NCBI GenBank assembly: GCA_035938215.1
Contig: DASZHC010000170.1
Span: 1-22,103 of the forward strand
From: DASZHC01 sp035938215
GTDB taxonomy: Bacteria > Verrucomicrobiota > Verrucomicrobiia > Chthoniobacterales > JAFAMB01
Direction: 5' to 3'
DNA length: 22,103 bases
In this document: in pieces, positions 1 through 7,505 of the stretch
How the letters are laid out: the number at the start of each line of letters is the position of its first letter
Position numbering within the stretch: position 1 is the stretch's first letter
The notes under the pieces: model-generated
What the model saw: the letters and a program-made list of their open reading frames with translations, nothing else
Told to the model about the DNA's origin: nothing
Database searches by the model: none
Made by a program: the position numbers and the translations under genes

Positions 1-1
1 C

Positions 2-1534
2 TGGCTTGAGATTCCATGGTGGAATGAGCCGATTAACAGTGTTTCGGCGCCTTTACGCGAAAAGGTACCTGCGAGAACCGCTCTGCGCTATCGTGTTGTT
101 CCCCTGCAACAGAATGAGGATGGCATTTGGATAGCTATCTACGACCCATTCGACTTGATAGCTCGCCAGACCTTGGCCTCAACACTGAATATTCGCATTC
201 TCTACACGATGTCCACTCGGACCCAAATCGTGCAGGCTCTTCGTCAAGGCTACGGGGTAGGGGCGGAAACCTTTGAGGCAATCCTCGAGGGACGTTCGGA
301 AGACGAGTTGGCGTCCGATGTCAAGCAGGAGACGAACGTTCTGGATCTGGACGACTCAGAAGCCTCGGTCGTCAAATTTGTAAACCAGATTTTGCGCGAA
401 GCGCTCGAGCAAAGGGCGACCGACATCCACGTCGAGCCATTGCACGACGACCTGCAAATTCGCTACCGTATCGATGGTGTTCTTCATGAAGTTCCAGTCC
501 CCCCGAATATTAAGGTGCTTCAGGCATCGGTCATCTCACGGCTGAAAATCATGGCGCATCTGGATATTGCGGAGAGGCGTCTTCCGCAGGACGGCAGAAT
601 TAATCTGGAACTCGACGGGCAACCGATCGACGTCCGCGTCGCGACGATACCTTCTGTTGCCGGTGAAAGTATCAGCCTTCGTCTGCTCGGGCAGGAGCGG
701 TTCACGTTTGATCGCCTCGACTTGGATGACGGACTCCGAGCTCGGATTCGGCAGTTGCTCGCGATGCCAAATGGCATCGTTCTGCTTACCGGCCCCACCG
801 GTTGCGGGAAATCGACAACGCTCTACACCTTTCTTGCGAGCCTCAATACGAAGGAACGCAGAATCGTAACAATCGAAGATCCGGTTGAATACAAGCTGCC
901 GGGAGTGATCCAGATCGCAGTTCGCCCCGAAATCGATTTAACATTCGCAAACGGTTTGCGGAGTATCCTGCGAGGCGATCCAAATGTGATCATGGTCGGA
1001 GAAATGCGTGACCGCGAGACCGCGGAAATTGCCATTCGAGGCGCGCTAACCGGCCATCTCGTATTCAGCACGCTTCATACCAATGACGCAATCGGCGGAA
1101 TTACACGCCTCGTCGATATGGGGATTGAACCGTTTCTTGTCGCCAATGCTGTGCGAGCATTTATCGCGCAGCGTCTTGTTCGGGTTCTCTGCCCCCATTG
1201 CAAAAAGCCTGGTGAATACCCGCAATCCTACCTCAAACAGATTGGCTTCCCTCTCGGGCACGCAAGCAAAGCGATGATGTCGGTCGGCTGTGTGCAATGT
1301 CGCCACACAGGCTACGAAGGACGAGCCGCAATATTCGAAATCTGCCTGGTTTCGCAACGCATTCAAGATATGATCACCCAGGGAAAGCAGGCATCGCTTC
1401 TGCGGGCGGCGGCTGTGGACGAAGCGATGGTTCCCTTACGCTTACACGGCTGGCGCAAAGTCATCGCGGGTCTAACAACGATTGAGGAAGTCGTTCGCGT
1501 TACCGCCTCAGATCTCGAAATGTTGGACGAGTGA
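2..1534 (+). CDS. gspE: GspE/PilB-type secretion or pilus assembly ATPase (5' partial)
   Basis: Hexameric cytoplasmic ATPase that powers a type II secretion system or type IV pilus. The reading frame is open from base 2 with no start inside the window, so the N-terminus is missing; the internal TTG at 155 is not a real start. Seen in order: the end of an N-terminal T2SSE/MshEN-like domain, a linker, then the core ATPase with Walker A GPTGCGKST (bases 791-817), a Walker-B-like VIMVGEMRD (986-1012), His-box region STLHTND (1069-1089), and a C-terminal zinc-type tetracysteine module, CPHC (about 1190) and CVQC (about 1291). All are hallmarks of the GspE/PulE/PilB family. The next gene, a GspF/PilC homologue, starts 4 bases after the stop, which supports one operon. 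Without pseudopilin or secretin genes here I cannot decide between type II secretion and type IV pilus; the symbol is a family label. Confidence 0.93.
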   Translation, partial: WLEIPWWNEPINSVSAPLREKVPARTALRYRVVPLQQNEDGIWIAIYDPFDLIARQTLASTLNIRILYTMSTRTQIVQALRQGYGVGAETFEAILEGRSEDELASDVKQETNVLDLDDSEASVVKFVNQILREALEQRATDIHVEPLHDDLQIRYRIDGVLHEVPVPPNIKVLQASVISRLKIMAHLDIAERRLPQDGRINLELDGQPIDVRVATIPSVAGESISLRLLGQERFTFDRLDLDDGLRARIRQLLAMPNGIVLLTGPTGCGKSTTLYTFLASLNTKERRIVTIEDPVEYKLPGVIQIAVRPEIDLTFANGLRSILRGDPNVIMVGEMRDRETAEIAIRGALTGHLVFSTLHTNDAIGGITRLVDMGIEPFLVANAVRAFIAQRLVRVLCPHCKKPGEYPQSYLKQIGFPLGHASKAMMSVGCVQCRHTGYEGRAAIFEICLVSQRIQDMITQGKQASLLRAAAVDEAMVPLRLHGWRKVIAGLTTIEEVVRVTASDLEMLDE

Positions 1535-1538
1535 TCCC

Positions 1539-2786
1539 ATGGCCCTGTTCGTTTACCAGGCCGTCAGCAAAAATGGACAACGCGTCTCCGGTGAGGTGGA
1601 GGCGCAGAGCCGGGCTGAAGCCTTTCGAAAACTGGACCGCGACCGGCTTCAGCCGATTTCTCTGATTCAAAAGGATGGGGTCATGGCGACCGGCGCGGTC
1701 AGTGCGAAAAAAGAGAGCGGCGAAGGGGCGCTCCGTACACGCAATATCCGCCTGTCGCGGGCGCAGATTATACTGTTCACCGAAGAAATGAGCGATCTGC
1801 TTGATGCCGGACTTCAGCTGGAGCCCGCGCTGCGCGTAATGGAAGGGAGAAAGGAGCTTTCAAGCATCAAAGCCGTAGCGTCTGCCCTTCGCCAACAGGT
1901 TCGCGAGGGAAGCAGCCTTTCGCACGCTCTTCGCATCGTTTCTCCTTCATTTGGTGATCTTTTCTGTAATCTTGTCGCTGCGGGCGAGGTGAGCGGATCC
2001 CTTCCTGAATTGTTGCGGCGTCAGTCCATCTTTCTTGTTGCAATCGATGATCTTCGGAAAAAGGTCGTAAGCGCCCTGATTTATCCGTCGATGATTTTCG
2101 TTCTCGGGATCGGGCTGATTTTTCTATTCATGACCTATCTGGTTCCGCAGTTGACAACTCTTTTCCAAAAGACCGGAAGGGATTTGCCTTTACTCACAAG
2201 ATTACTTGTTCAAAGCAGCGATTTTTTTTCCCATTATTGGTGGGCCGTTATCGCCGGAGTTGCTGTAGTTGTGTTTGTTTTTTTTCAGCTGATTCGGACG
2301 GATTTAGGCCGCCACTGGTGGCATCGCACCCAACTGCATCTGCCGTTGTTTGGCTCAATCCTTCGCGGGCGCTTCTACGCTCAATTCTCACAGACGATGG
2401 CTAACCTGATCGCGAACGGGATTCCGCTGCTGAACGGTCTTCGACTGATGGGAGGCGCTACTGGAAATGTGCATCTGCGTGCTCTCATGGAGAAAGTTGT
2501 GGCAATGGTTGGAGAAGGGGGATCCCTTTCACGGGCGCTTCAGCGCGTGGGCGAATTTCCGCCGATGTTCATCGATATGATTGGTGTTGGCGAGCAGACC
2601 GGAGATTTGGCGCATGCCCTCGAAAAGATTGCCCGTCGCTATGACAAGGAGCTCAACGTCAAGATTCAGCGATTGACTGCTCTGGTACAGCCAGTCGTCA
2701 TCCTGGTAATGGCAGGCATGGTTGGACTGATTGCCTACTCCATCATCAACGGGATATTTGATGCCGTATCAGGTCTTCGTCCCTAG
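1539..2786 (+). CDS. gspF: GspF/PilC-family inner-membrane platform protein
   Basis: Polytopic inner-membrane protein that couples the GspE/PilB ATPase to pseudopilus or pilus growth. The 415-residue product fits the family's usual length (about 400). It shows the standard two-copy GspF layout: an N-terminal segment beginning MALFVYQAVSKNGQRVSGEV, a first cytoplasmic GspF domain, hydrophobic segments near residues 177-205 and 231-252, a second GspF domain containing the typical FPPMFIDMIGVGEQTGDLA, and a C-terminal membrane segment near 386-405. The frame is open further upstream (to 1482), but that part overlaps gspE; ATG 1539 lies 4 bases after the gspE stop with a GGACGAG-like ribosome site inside the end of gspE. 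Two T8 runs (2222-2229 and 2278-2285) fall in the coding sequence. The HAD gene follows after 16 bases. Confidence 0.93.
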   Translation: MALFVYQAVSKNGQRVSGEVEAQSRAEAFRKLDRDRLQPISLIQKDGVMATGAVSAKKESGEGALRTRNIRLSRAQIILFTEEMSDLLDAGLQLEPALRVMEGRKELSSIKAVASALRQQVREGSSLSHALRIVSPSFGDLFCNLVAAGEVSGSLPELLRRQSIFLVAIDDLRKKVVSALIYPSMIFVLGIGLIFLFMTYLVPQLTTLFQKTGRDLPLLTRLLVQSSDFFSHYWWAVIAGVAVVVFVFFQLIRTDLGRHWWHRTQLHLPLFGSILRGRFYAQFSQTMANLIANGIPLLNGLRLMGGATGNVHLRALMEKVVAMVGEGGSLSRALQRVGEFPPMFIDMIGVGEQTGDLAHALEKIARRYDKELNVKIQRLTALVQPVVILVMAGMVGLIAYSIINGIFDAVSGLRP

Positions 2787-2802
2787 TTGTCGCAGTGCGC
2801 AT

Positions 2803-3588
2803 ATGAACCAAGTTCGTCTTTTGAGCATGGATTTTGATGGTACCCTGATCCGCGATTGGGCGCCACCCCCGTTTCCTGCGGAGTTGGTGCATGCGCTAAA
2901 TCGACTCCGAGAGCATGGCGCATCGATCGCCGTGAACACGGGGCGTACAATCAATCTAGTTGAACAAGGGCTCAAATACACCGGATTTCCTATTCGCCCC
3001 GATTTCGCACTCACGACAGAACGAGAAGTCTTCCGCTGGACAGATTCGGGATGGGAGGACTTTGGCGGGTGGAACGCGCGGTGTCTCGAGGACCATGCAA
3101 TTCTCTACGCGAAAATCGAGCGCCCACTTTTGGAGATCGAAGCGTATGTCATACGCGAAACCGGTGCGCGGGTGTATCGGGAGGAGGAACGTGTTTCAGG
3201 GATTGTGGCTCGGACAAATCCCGAGATGGATGAGATCGCCCGGTTCATTGACGAGCGCCGCAAAGCTTTTCCAGAGTTTGCTTACCAGCGAAACTCGATT
3301 TACCTGCGTTTCTGCCACGTTGCTTATCATAAAGGGGCCGCGTTGGCCGAGTTGCAGCGGCTGATCGGGGTTTCAACCGACGAGACGTTTGCCGCAGGCG
3401 ATAACTTCAACGACTTGCCCATGCTGGATGGAGTCTTTGCCAGGTTTGTCGCTTGTCCCTCTAATGCGATTGAAGAAGTAAAGGCAACCGTTCGCAAACA
3501 AGGGGGATTCGTCGCCGCCCAGGACAGCGGTTCCGGCATTGCGGAAGCGCTTGACCATTTCTTTCGGCACCTGATACGAGTGGCCTAG
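2803..3588 (+). CDS. HAD-superfamily (Cof/IIB-type) phosphatase
   Basis: Predicted cytoplasmic Mg-dependent phosphatase of the haloacid dehalogenase superfamily, 261 residues. Motif I is MDFDGTLI with nucleophile D10 and acid/base D12; the T of NTGRT serves as motif II; K177 in the YHKG stretch is the motif III lysine; motif IV is GDNFNDLPML (199-208). The domain inserted between motifs II and III is of the size typical of subclass IIB (Cof-type, sucrose- or trehalose-phosphatase-like), which act mainly on sugar phosphates and similar small molecules. The substrate cannot be read from the sequence. ATG 2803 is preferred over an in-frame upstream ATG at 2731, because that extension overlaps the end of gspF and lies outside the HAD fold. 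It begins 16 bases after gspF, so it is probably cotranscribed, though a role in secretion is not implied by the family. Confidence 0.85.
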   Translation: MNQVRLLSMDFDGTLIRDWAPPPFPAELVHALNRLREHGASIAVNTGRTINLVEQGLKYTGFPIRPDFALTTEREVFRWTDSGWEDFGGWNARCLEDHAILYAKIERPLLEIEAYVIRETGARVYREEERVSGIVARTNPEMDEIARFIDERRKAFPEFAYQRNSIYLRFCHVAYHKGAALAELQRLIGVSTDETFAAGDNFNDLPMLDGVFARFVACPSNAIEEVKATVRKQGGFVAAQDSGSGIAEALDHFFRHLIRVA

Positions 3589-3682
3589 GCGATCCCGAGA
3601 ATCTTAAAGACCTCGCTGGCGCCGCGGTTTCGTGCTTGCGTCAATTTTTCACCTGATTGTAACGTTGTCGCCTGCATTTGCT

Positions 3683-4375
3683 GTGATTACCGAGAGAATT
3701 CTGATTGTTGAGGATGAACCCGATGTCGCCGATCTATTGGCGCATCACCTGAAAGCTGCTGGATTCAGTGTTGAGATCGCGAATAACGGCCGAACAGCTC
3801 TTAACGCGGTAAAGAATCAGCCTCCGACCCTTGTGGTGCTTGATCTGATGCTCCCGGAAATGTCCGGATTGGATCTCTGCCGGATTCTGAAGTCCGATCC
3901 CCGAACCAGCAAGATTGCGATTGTTATGCTATCGGCGAAAATCGACGAGATCGACCGCGTGCTGGGATTTGAACTTGGAGCGGACGATTACGTGGTGAAG
4001 CCGTTCAGTCCGCGTGAGTTTGTACTTCGGATTCGCGCGATTCTGCGGCGAAGGTCGCACGATGAAGAATTGGAACTGCTTCGCGTGGGAGACCTCGTGC
4101 TCGACCGGACTCGTCACCAGGTCAGGGCAGCTGACCGCGTGATCGAATGTACCGCAACCGAGTTTAGGCTGTTGACTATTCTGATGGAGAGACAGGGTCG
4201 AGTGCAAGCCAGAGACCGTCTACTAAGTGATGTATGGGGATATGATTCCGTGATCGATACACGTACGGTCGACACCCACATGCGTCGGTTACGCGACAAA
4301 TTGGGCCCGATCGGATCTTATATCGAGACCGTTCGCGGATTTGGGTATCGGCTCGCATCGCCGGAGAGTGCCTGA
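3683..4375 (+). CDS. phoB: PhoB-like (OmpR/PhoB family) response regulator
   Basis: DNA-binding response regulator, 230 residues from GTG 3683, almost exactly the length of PhoB. The receiver domain (about 4-120) has acidic pocket E10/D11, phospho-acceptor D54 in VVLDLMLPEMSG, switch residue S84 and K106 in DDYVVKPF. The C-terminal winged helix (about 135-227) ends with TVDTHMRRLRDKLG and IETVRGFGYRL, diagnostic of the OmpR/PhoB family. A longer form from GTG 3632 is open but adds a hydrophobic stretch not seen in this family; the chosen start lacks an obvious ribosome site, so the exact start is uncertain. The phoB name rests on length and on the company of a porin and pstB downstream; KdpE- or PhoP-like assignment cannot be excluded. 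No histidine kinase gene is adjacent. Confidence 0.8.
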   Translation: MITERILIVEDEPDVADLLAHHLKAAGFSVEIANNGRTALNAVKNQPPTLVVLDLMLPEMSGLDLCRILKSDPRTSKIAIVMLSAKIDEIDRVLGFELGADDYVVKPFSPREFVLRIRAILRRRSHDEELELLRVGDLVLDRTRHQVRAADRVIECTATEFRLLTILMERQGRVQARDRLLSDVWGYDSVIDTRTVDTHMRRLRDKLGPIGSYIETVRGFGYRLASPESA

Positions 4376-4400
4376 TGGCTGCGAACGATTTGTTTCAATA

Positions 4401-4429
4401 TTGTCACCGCAACACAACATCGTCGTAAC
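4401..4429 (+). promoter_or_regulatory. Pho-box-like elements upstream of the porin
   Basis: The 160-bp gap before the porin contains TTGTCAC at 4401-4407 and TCGTAAC at 4423-4429, exactly 22 bp (two 11-bp units) apart and on the same helical face. The unit between them (4412-4418, ACACAAC) matches poorly. PhoB typically binds 7-bp repeats of the CTGTCAT/CTGTAAC type spaced 4 bp apart. The position, about 105-135 bp upstream of the ATG and between a phoB-like gene and the porin, makes a PhoB operator plausible. The match is partial and was judged by eye only. Confidence 0.33.
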
Positions 4430-4535
4430 ATTATCATGGTCACCTCGACCGCATTACCGTAGTTTCGGATGTCTGCGAATGCTGACTTTCCGTTTGCTAG
4501 AAAGGTCTAAACCATAGAAAACCAGGGTCTAAAAA

Positions 4536-6143
4536 ATGATCAAACGTGCACTGCCGATGTTGGCGCTCGCTGCTGCTTTGGCGTCGACAAACATGACCGC
4601 GTACGCGCAATCGAAAGGTGATCAAGCCTTACTTGACGTCCTTGTGCGAAAAGGTGTCCTTACTGAGAAGGAGGCCGAACAAATCAGCGCCGAGGCTGCC
4701 CAAGGAGCAGTCACCACCTCAGCCTCCAAGATCAAGATCGGCGACTGGATACAGGAACTGAGCCTGAGCGGCGACTTGCGAATCCGGAACCAATGGGATC
4801 AGCGCACACCGATGATTCTGACAAATCCACTGCTTGGTCCAGTGGATCGGGTAATCCCGCGCGACCGTTGGCGTTTCCGACTTCGTTTGGCTCTCGACTT
4901 CAAGCTCAAGGGCAATTTCTTCGGCGGTGTGATGCTCTCCACGAGTGATAACCGAGCGGCTGACACCAAGAATGCGACCTACACAGGCGGCTACGATCAA
5001 TACGGCATATACATTGCTCGGGCGTTCATGGGCTGGGCCCCGATTCCCGGTCTCACGTTTATCGCAGGTAAGCAGGCAAATCCGTTCTATACCACAGACT
5101 TGATCTACGACCCCGACCTTGACCCACAAGGTCTTGTGGAACGCATTGACTTCGACAAGTTCTTTAACATGACCTTCGGGGAGCCGGTTGCCGCTGAGGG
5201 TAAAGAAGGAAAAGCCATACCCCCGCCGCCAGCGCCCGCGAATTCTCTGGAGCTGGCCTTGATTGCCGGTCAGTTCGTTTTCAACAATAACAACGGGAAT
5301 TCGGGCAGCACACAATTAAAATGGGACGCGTACGCGTTCCAGGAACAGCTCCTTGCCAGGCTCCATATCGGTGACAAACTCACAATTACGGAGGCTCCAG
5401 GGTTCCTGGCGTATAACGACGCCTCGTCCGGCGGCTTGCCTGGCGCGCACGGAGCCATCATACCGCCCGCCTCGGTGCAGGGTCAAACGTTCGACCAAAC
5501 TACCACCGGTACCCCAGTCACTTTCGGCGACACTCTCGCCAATTCCGGGCCCTTTCCGGTCACACAGCGCGACCTGAACATTATTCTCGCGCCGGGCGAT
5601 ATCACCTACAAGATTTTTGGCAAGCCATTGAGCCTTTATTGGGATTTTGCCTACAACTTCTCGGGGGACGATCGTTTCAATAGAGACTACGGCCCGTTGT
5701 TTTCGCATTACTTCTACGTTGGCAAGTCGTCGACCCCAAGCTTCTCCGGTCGCGCGAACCCCAGTTTTTCTGACAATTCGGCTTGGTTGGTGGGTCTGAA
5801 ATTCGGTGAAAACAAGAAAGCCGGCGATTTTTCCATATCGGCCGACTATAGGCAGATGGGAATCAGCTCACTGGATCCGAACATCAATAGTTCAAATTTC
5901 GCTTTAAGTAACCTCAACAGCCAGGGCTGGGAGTTCAATCTGGCCTACAACTTCACCGATTTCTTAACTGCAGTGTTGACCTTCTATTACTCCCACGCGC
6001 TGCATCCCAACCTTTACGGCGGCTACGCGACGGGTAACGTGCTGATGTCGAATGGCCAACAATTTCCCTCGAGCCAGCAATATCCAATCGCTCGGGATCG
6101 CCAGGACATGATTTTCCAGGCGAACCTCCTCATGAAGTTCTAA
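4536..6143 (+). CDS. Putative outer-membrane porin, possibly for phosphate
   Basis: Predicted beta-barrel porin of 535 residues. It has a clear signal peptide (MIKRALPMLALAAALAS, cleavage likely after AYA near residue 24), a short charged helix (DQALLDVLVRKGVLTEKEAEQI, about 30-51, split here only for description) of the kind placed before the barrel in many putative porins, then alternating amphipathic strands to the end. The last residue is phenylalanine (LLMKF), the usual barrel-assembly signal. It resembles 'putative porin' proteins distantly related to the OprP/OprO group. It lies between a phoB-like regulator and pstB, with Pho-box-like repeats upstream, suggesting phosphate-starvation control; selectivity for phosphate is inference from context. 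ATG 4536 has AGGG about 8 bases upstream. A strong terminator follows, so pstB probably has its own promoter. Confidence 0.82.
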   Translation: MIKRALPMLALAAALASTNMTAYAQSKGDQALLDVLVRKGVLTEKEAEQISAEAAQGAVTTSASKIKIGDWIQELSLSGDLRIRNQWDQRTPMILTNPLLGPVDRVIPRDRWRFRLRLALDFKLKGNFFGGVMLSTSDNRAADTKNATYTGGYDQYGIYIARAFMGWAPIPGLTFIAGKQANPFYTTDLIYDPDLDPQGLVERIDFDKFFNMTFGEPVAAEGKEGKAIPPPPAPANSLELALIAGQFVFNNNNGNSGSTQLKWDAYAFQEQLLARLHIGDKLTITEAPGFLAYNDASSGGLPGAHGAIIPPASVQGQTFDQTTTGTPVTFGDTLANSGPFPVTQRDLNIILAPGDITYKIFGKPLSLYWDFAYNFSGDDRFNRDYGPLFSHYFYVGKSSTPSFSGRANPSFSDNSAWLVGLKFGENKKAGDFSISADYRQMGISSLDPNINSSNFALSNLNSQGWEFNLAYNFTDFLTAVLTFYYSHALHPNLYGGYATGNVLMSNGQQFPSSQQYPIARDRQDMIFQANLLMKF

Positions 6144-6184
6144 CGCTAGAGTCCGCGTCTCGATTACAGCTTCAACCCTTTTGA

Positions 6185-6214
6185 CCCGGCGGCAATCGTT
6201 GTCGCCGGGCTTTT
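6185..6214 (+). terminator. Rho-independent terminator after the porin
   Basis: An 11-bp stem (6185-6195 with 6199-6209, one G-T wobble) closes a TCG triloop and is followed by CTTTT. It begins 41 bases after the porin stop and separates the porin transcript from pstB. Confidence 0.88.
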
Positions 6215-6322
6215 AAAGGATTACTTGCTCTCATTGTCGCAAGGTGGAAATCTAGCGATGCGTCAGCCGCGGTTTTTGCGGGCAGTTTCCGAATAAGACC
6301 GCAGGATTTTGATCGGTGACCG

Positions 6323-7192
6323 ATGACCAATATGGAAGAAACGAAACCGACTCATTTGAGAACGGGCAGCGAGCGTACAAGAGCGGGGGCCCCATCCGCT
6401 GTTCCATCCACTGATGGAGGGGTTTCCGAAGGGACTCGCACCATTATTGACGTCAGAGACGTCGATTTTCATTATGGATTGTCCCAGGCGCTCTTTGGAA
6501 TCAACCTGAAAGTCTCCGAGAAGAGGGTGACCGCGTTTATTGGGCCGTCAGGGTGTGGAAAATCGACGCTATTGCGTTGCTGCAACCGGATGAACGACTT
6601 GGTAGATCGCGCCCGCGTAACGGCTGGGAGCATCAAAATCGAAAATGTTGATATCAATTCGCCGCAAGTCGATGTGATCGAGTTGAGAAGACGTGTCGGC
6701 ATGGTATTCCAAAAATCGAACCCGTTTCCGAAGTCAATCGCGGAAAATATTGCTTATGGCCTGCGCGTTGGAGGAGTGAACGACAGAGCTGTCATTGCCG
6801 AGACCGTTGAGTCAAGCCTCAGGGGAGCAGCCCTTTGGGACGAAGTAAAAGACCGCCTGAATGAAAGCGCCCTTGGCCTTTCAGGGGGACAACAGCAACG
6901 GCTCTGTATTGCCCGGGCAATAGCCGTTAAGCCCGATATCATCCTGATGGACGAACCTTGTTCCGCCCTTGATCCGATAGCCACGGCCAAAGTGGAGGAA
7001 CTTATCGATACTCTTAAGCAGGAGTTCACAATCGTCATCGTTACGCACAACATGCAGCAGGCAACCCGTTGCTCCGACATGACTGCTTTCTTTTATTTGG
7101 GTCGATTGGTGGAATACGATCGAACCGAGAAGATCTTCAGCAATCCGTCGGAAAAACGGACCGAAGATTATATTTCCGGGCGATTTGGCTGA
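6323..7192 (+). CDS. pstB: Phosphate ABC transporter ATP-binding protein PstB
   Basis: ATPase of the high-affinity phosphate importer PstSCAB, 289 residues. ABC landmarks: Walker A GPSGCGKST (74-82), Q-loop region VGMVFQKSNPFPKSI, signature LSGGQQQR (186-193), Walker B ILMDEPCSALDPIAT with D210/E211, and THNMQQA. The phrases NRMNDL, FQKSNPFP and EPCSALDP are specific to PstB rather than to other ABC ATPases. About 38 residues of low-complexity sequence precede the ABC core, so the true start could be ATG 6323, ATG 6332 or later. The usual partners pstS, pstC, pstA and phoU are not in the window; downstream is a convergent gene, so pstB stands alone here. Its placement behind a porin and a PhoB-like regulator suggests control by phosphate. 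Confidence 0.95.
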   Translation: MTNMEETKPTHLRTGSERTRAGAPSAVPSTDGGVSEGTRTIIDVRDVDFHYGLSQALFGINLKVSEKRVTAFIGPSGCGKSTLLRCCNRMNDLVDRARVTAGSIKIENVDINSPQVDVIELRRRVGMVFQKSNPFPKSIAENIAYGLRVGGVNDRAVIAETVESSLRGAALWDEVKDRLNESALGLSGGQQQRLCIARAIAVKPDIILMDEPCSALDPIATAKVEELIDTLKQEFTIVIVTHNMQQATRCSDMTAFFYLGRLVEYDRTEKIFSNPSEKRTEDYISGRFG

Positions 7193-7197
7193 GCGAT

Positions 7198-7219
7198 CCA
7201 CGGAGGGACGTGGTCTTTT
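7198..7219 (+). terminator. Weak rho-independent terminator after pstB
   Basis: Stem CCACG/CGTGG (7198-7202 with 7209-7213), six-base loop GAGGGA, then TCTTTT, starting 6 bases after the pstB stop. The stem is only 5 bp, so efficiency is uncertain. Confidence 0.5.
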
Positions 7220-7265
7220 CACGCGGCGACCCTTCTTGCGAGGCGATTGGTAGCGCCAGAATCTC

Positions 7266-7396
7266 CATAAGCATTAACTTAAGCGATGCGGAGTGCAGAA
7301 ACGCGCCGCGATGTAGGCGAACCGTCTCGGTTTGCATAGTTTTGAAGCGTGCAAAGTGAGACGCTTCGCCTACTTGCGCTCAAGTTAGCGCTTATG
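7266..7396. repeat. Nested imperfect inverted repeat between pstB and tamA
   Basis: Outer arms 7266-7284 and 7378-7396 pair at 16 of 19 positions plus one wobble. Inner arms 7313-7328 and 7358-7373 pair at 15 of 16, and 7331-7336 pairs with 7350-7355, leaving a 13-base loop. A 28-base unpaired stretch (7285-7312) sits on the left side only. The element fills the gap between two converging genes. It could be a small non-autonomous mobile element or REP-like repeat, and transcribed from either side it would fold and could act as a transcript end for tamA. There is no T-run typical of a simple terminator and no transposase nearby. Confidence 0.7.
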
Positions 7397-7501
7397 AAGA
7401 TCTGCCGCCCACCAAGGTTCTGCATCGCACGGATCGATTTCAAGTGCCTTGCACAAGTCATAGAGCCGCTGGTCTTTGTGAACGCTAACCAATCGACCCA
7501 C
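7385..7501 (-). CDS. Possible 38-residue ORF behind tamA
   Basis: A short minus-strand frame from GTG 7501 to TAA 7385, starting 4 bases after the tamA stop. The predicted peptide runs from MGRLVSVHKDQRLYDLCKAL through EIDPCDAEPWW to HKR and has a soluble, protein-like composition with two Cys and two Trp. No ribosome site is visible; translation would depend on coupling to tamA. The stop and last codons (HKR) lie inside the right outer arm of the inverted repeat. I do not recognise the peptide. It may be a real small gene, the remnant of a larger one cut by the repeat, or chance; a second overlapping frame (ATG 7507) spans the same bases and looks less protein-like. Confidence 0.3.
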   Translation of the reverse strand: MGRLVSVHKDQRLYDLCKALEIDPCDAEPWWAADLHKR

Positions 7502-7505
7502 TGCA

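Larger units (their letters stand above)
7193..7505. other. Convergent intergenic gap, 313 bp
   Basis: This stretch between the stops of pstB and tamA holds the weak pstB terminator, the nested inverted repeat and the possible 38-residue ORF. Nothing else convincing was seen in it on either strand. Confidence 0.7.

Noticed and set aside
986..1012. Missing Walker B aspartate in the GspE-type ATPase (VGEMRD)
   Set aside because: The GE-x-RD form is normal for GspE/PilB ATPases, so it is not an anomaly.
3653..3690. Possible Pho box directly upstream of the phoB-like gene (TTGTAAC, TTGTCGC)
   Set aside because: The two half-sites are 8 bp apart rather than 11 and lie right against the start codon, so the match is weak.
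4719..5315. 198-residue open frame on the minus strand inside the porin gene
   Set aside because: Fully antisense to a well-supported porin; no recognisable motif; frame likely open by codon bias of the porin.
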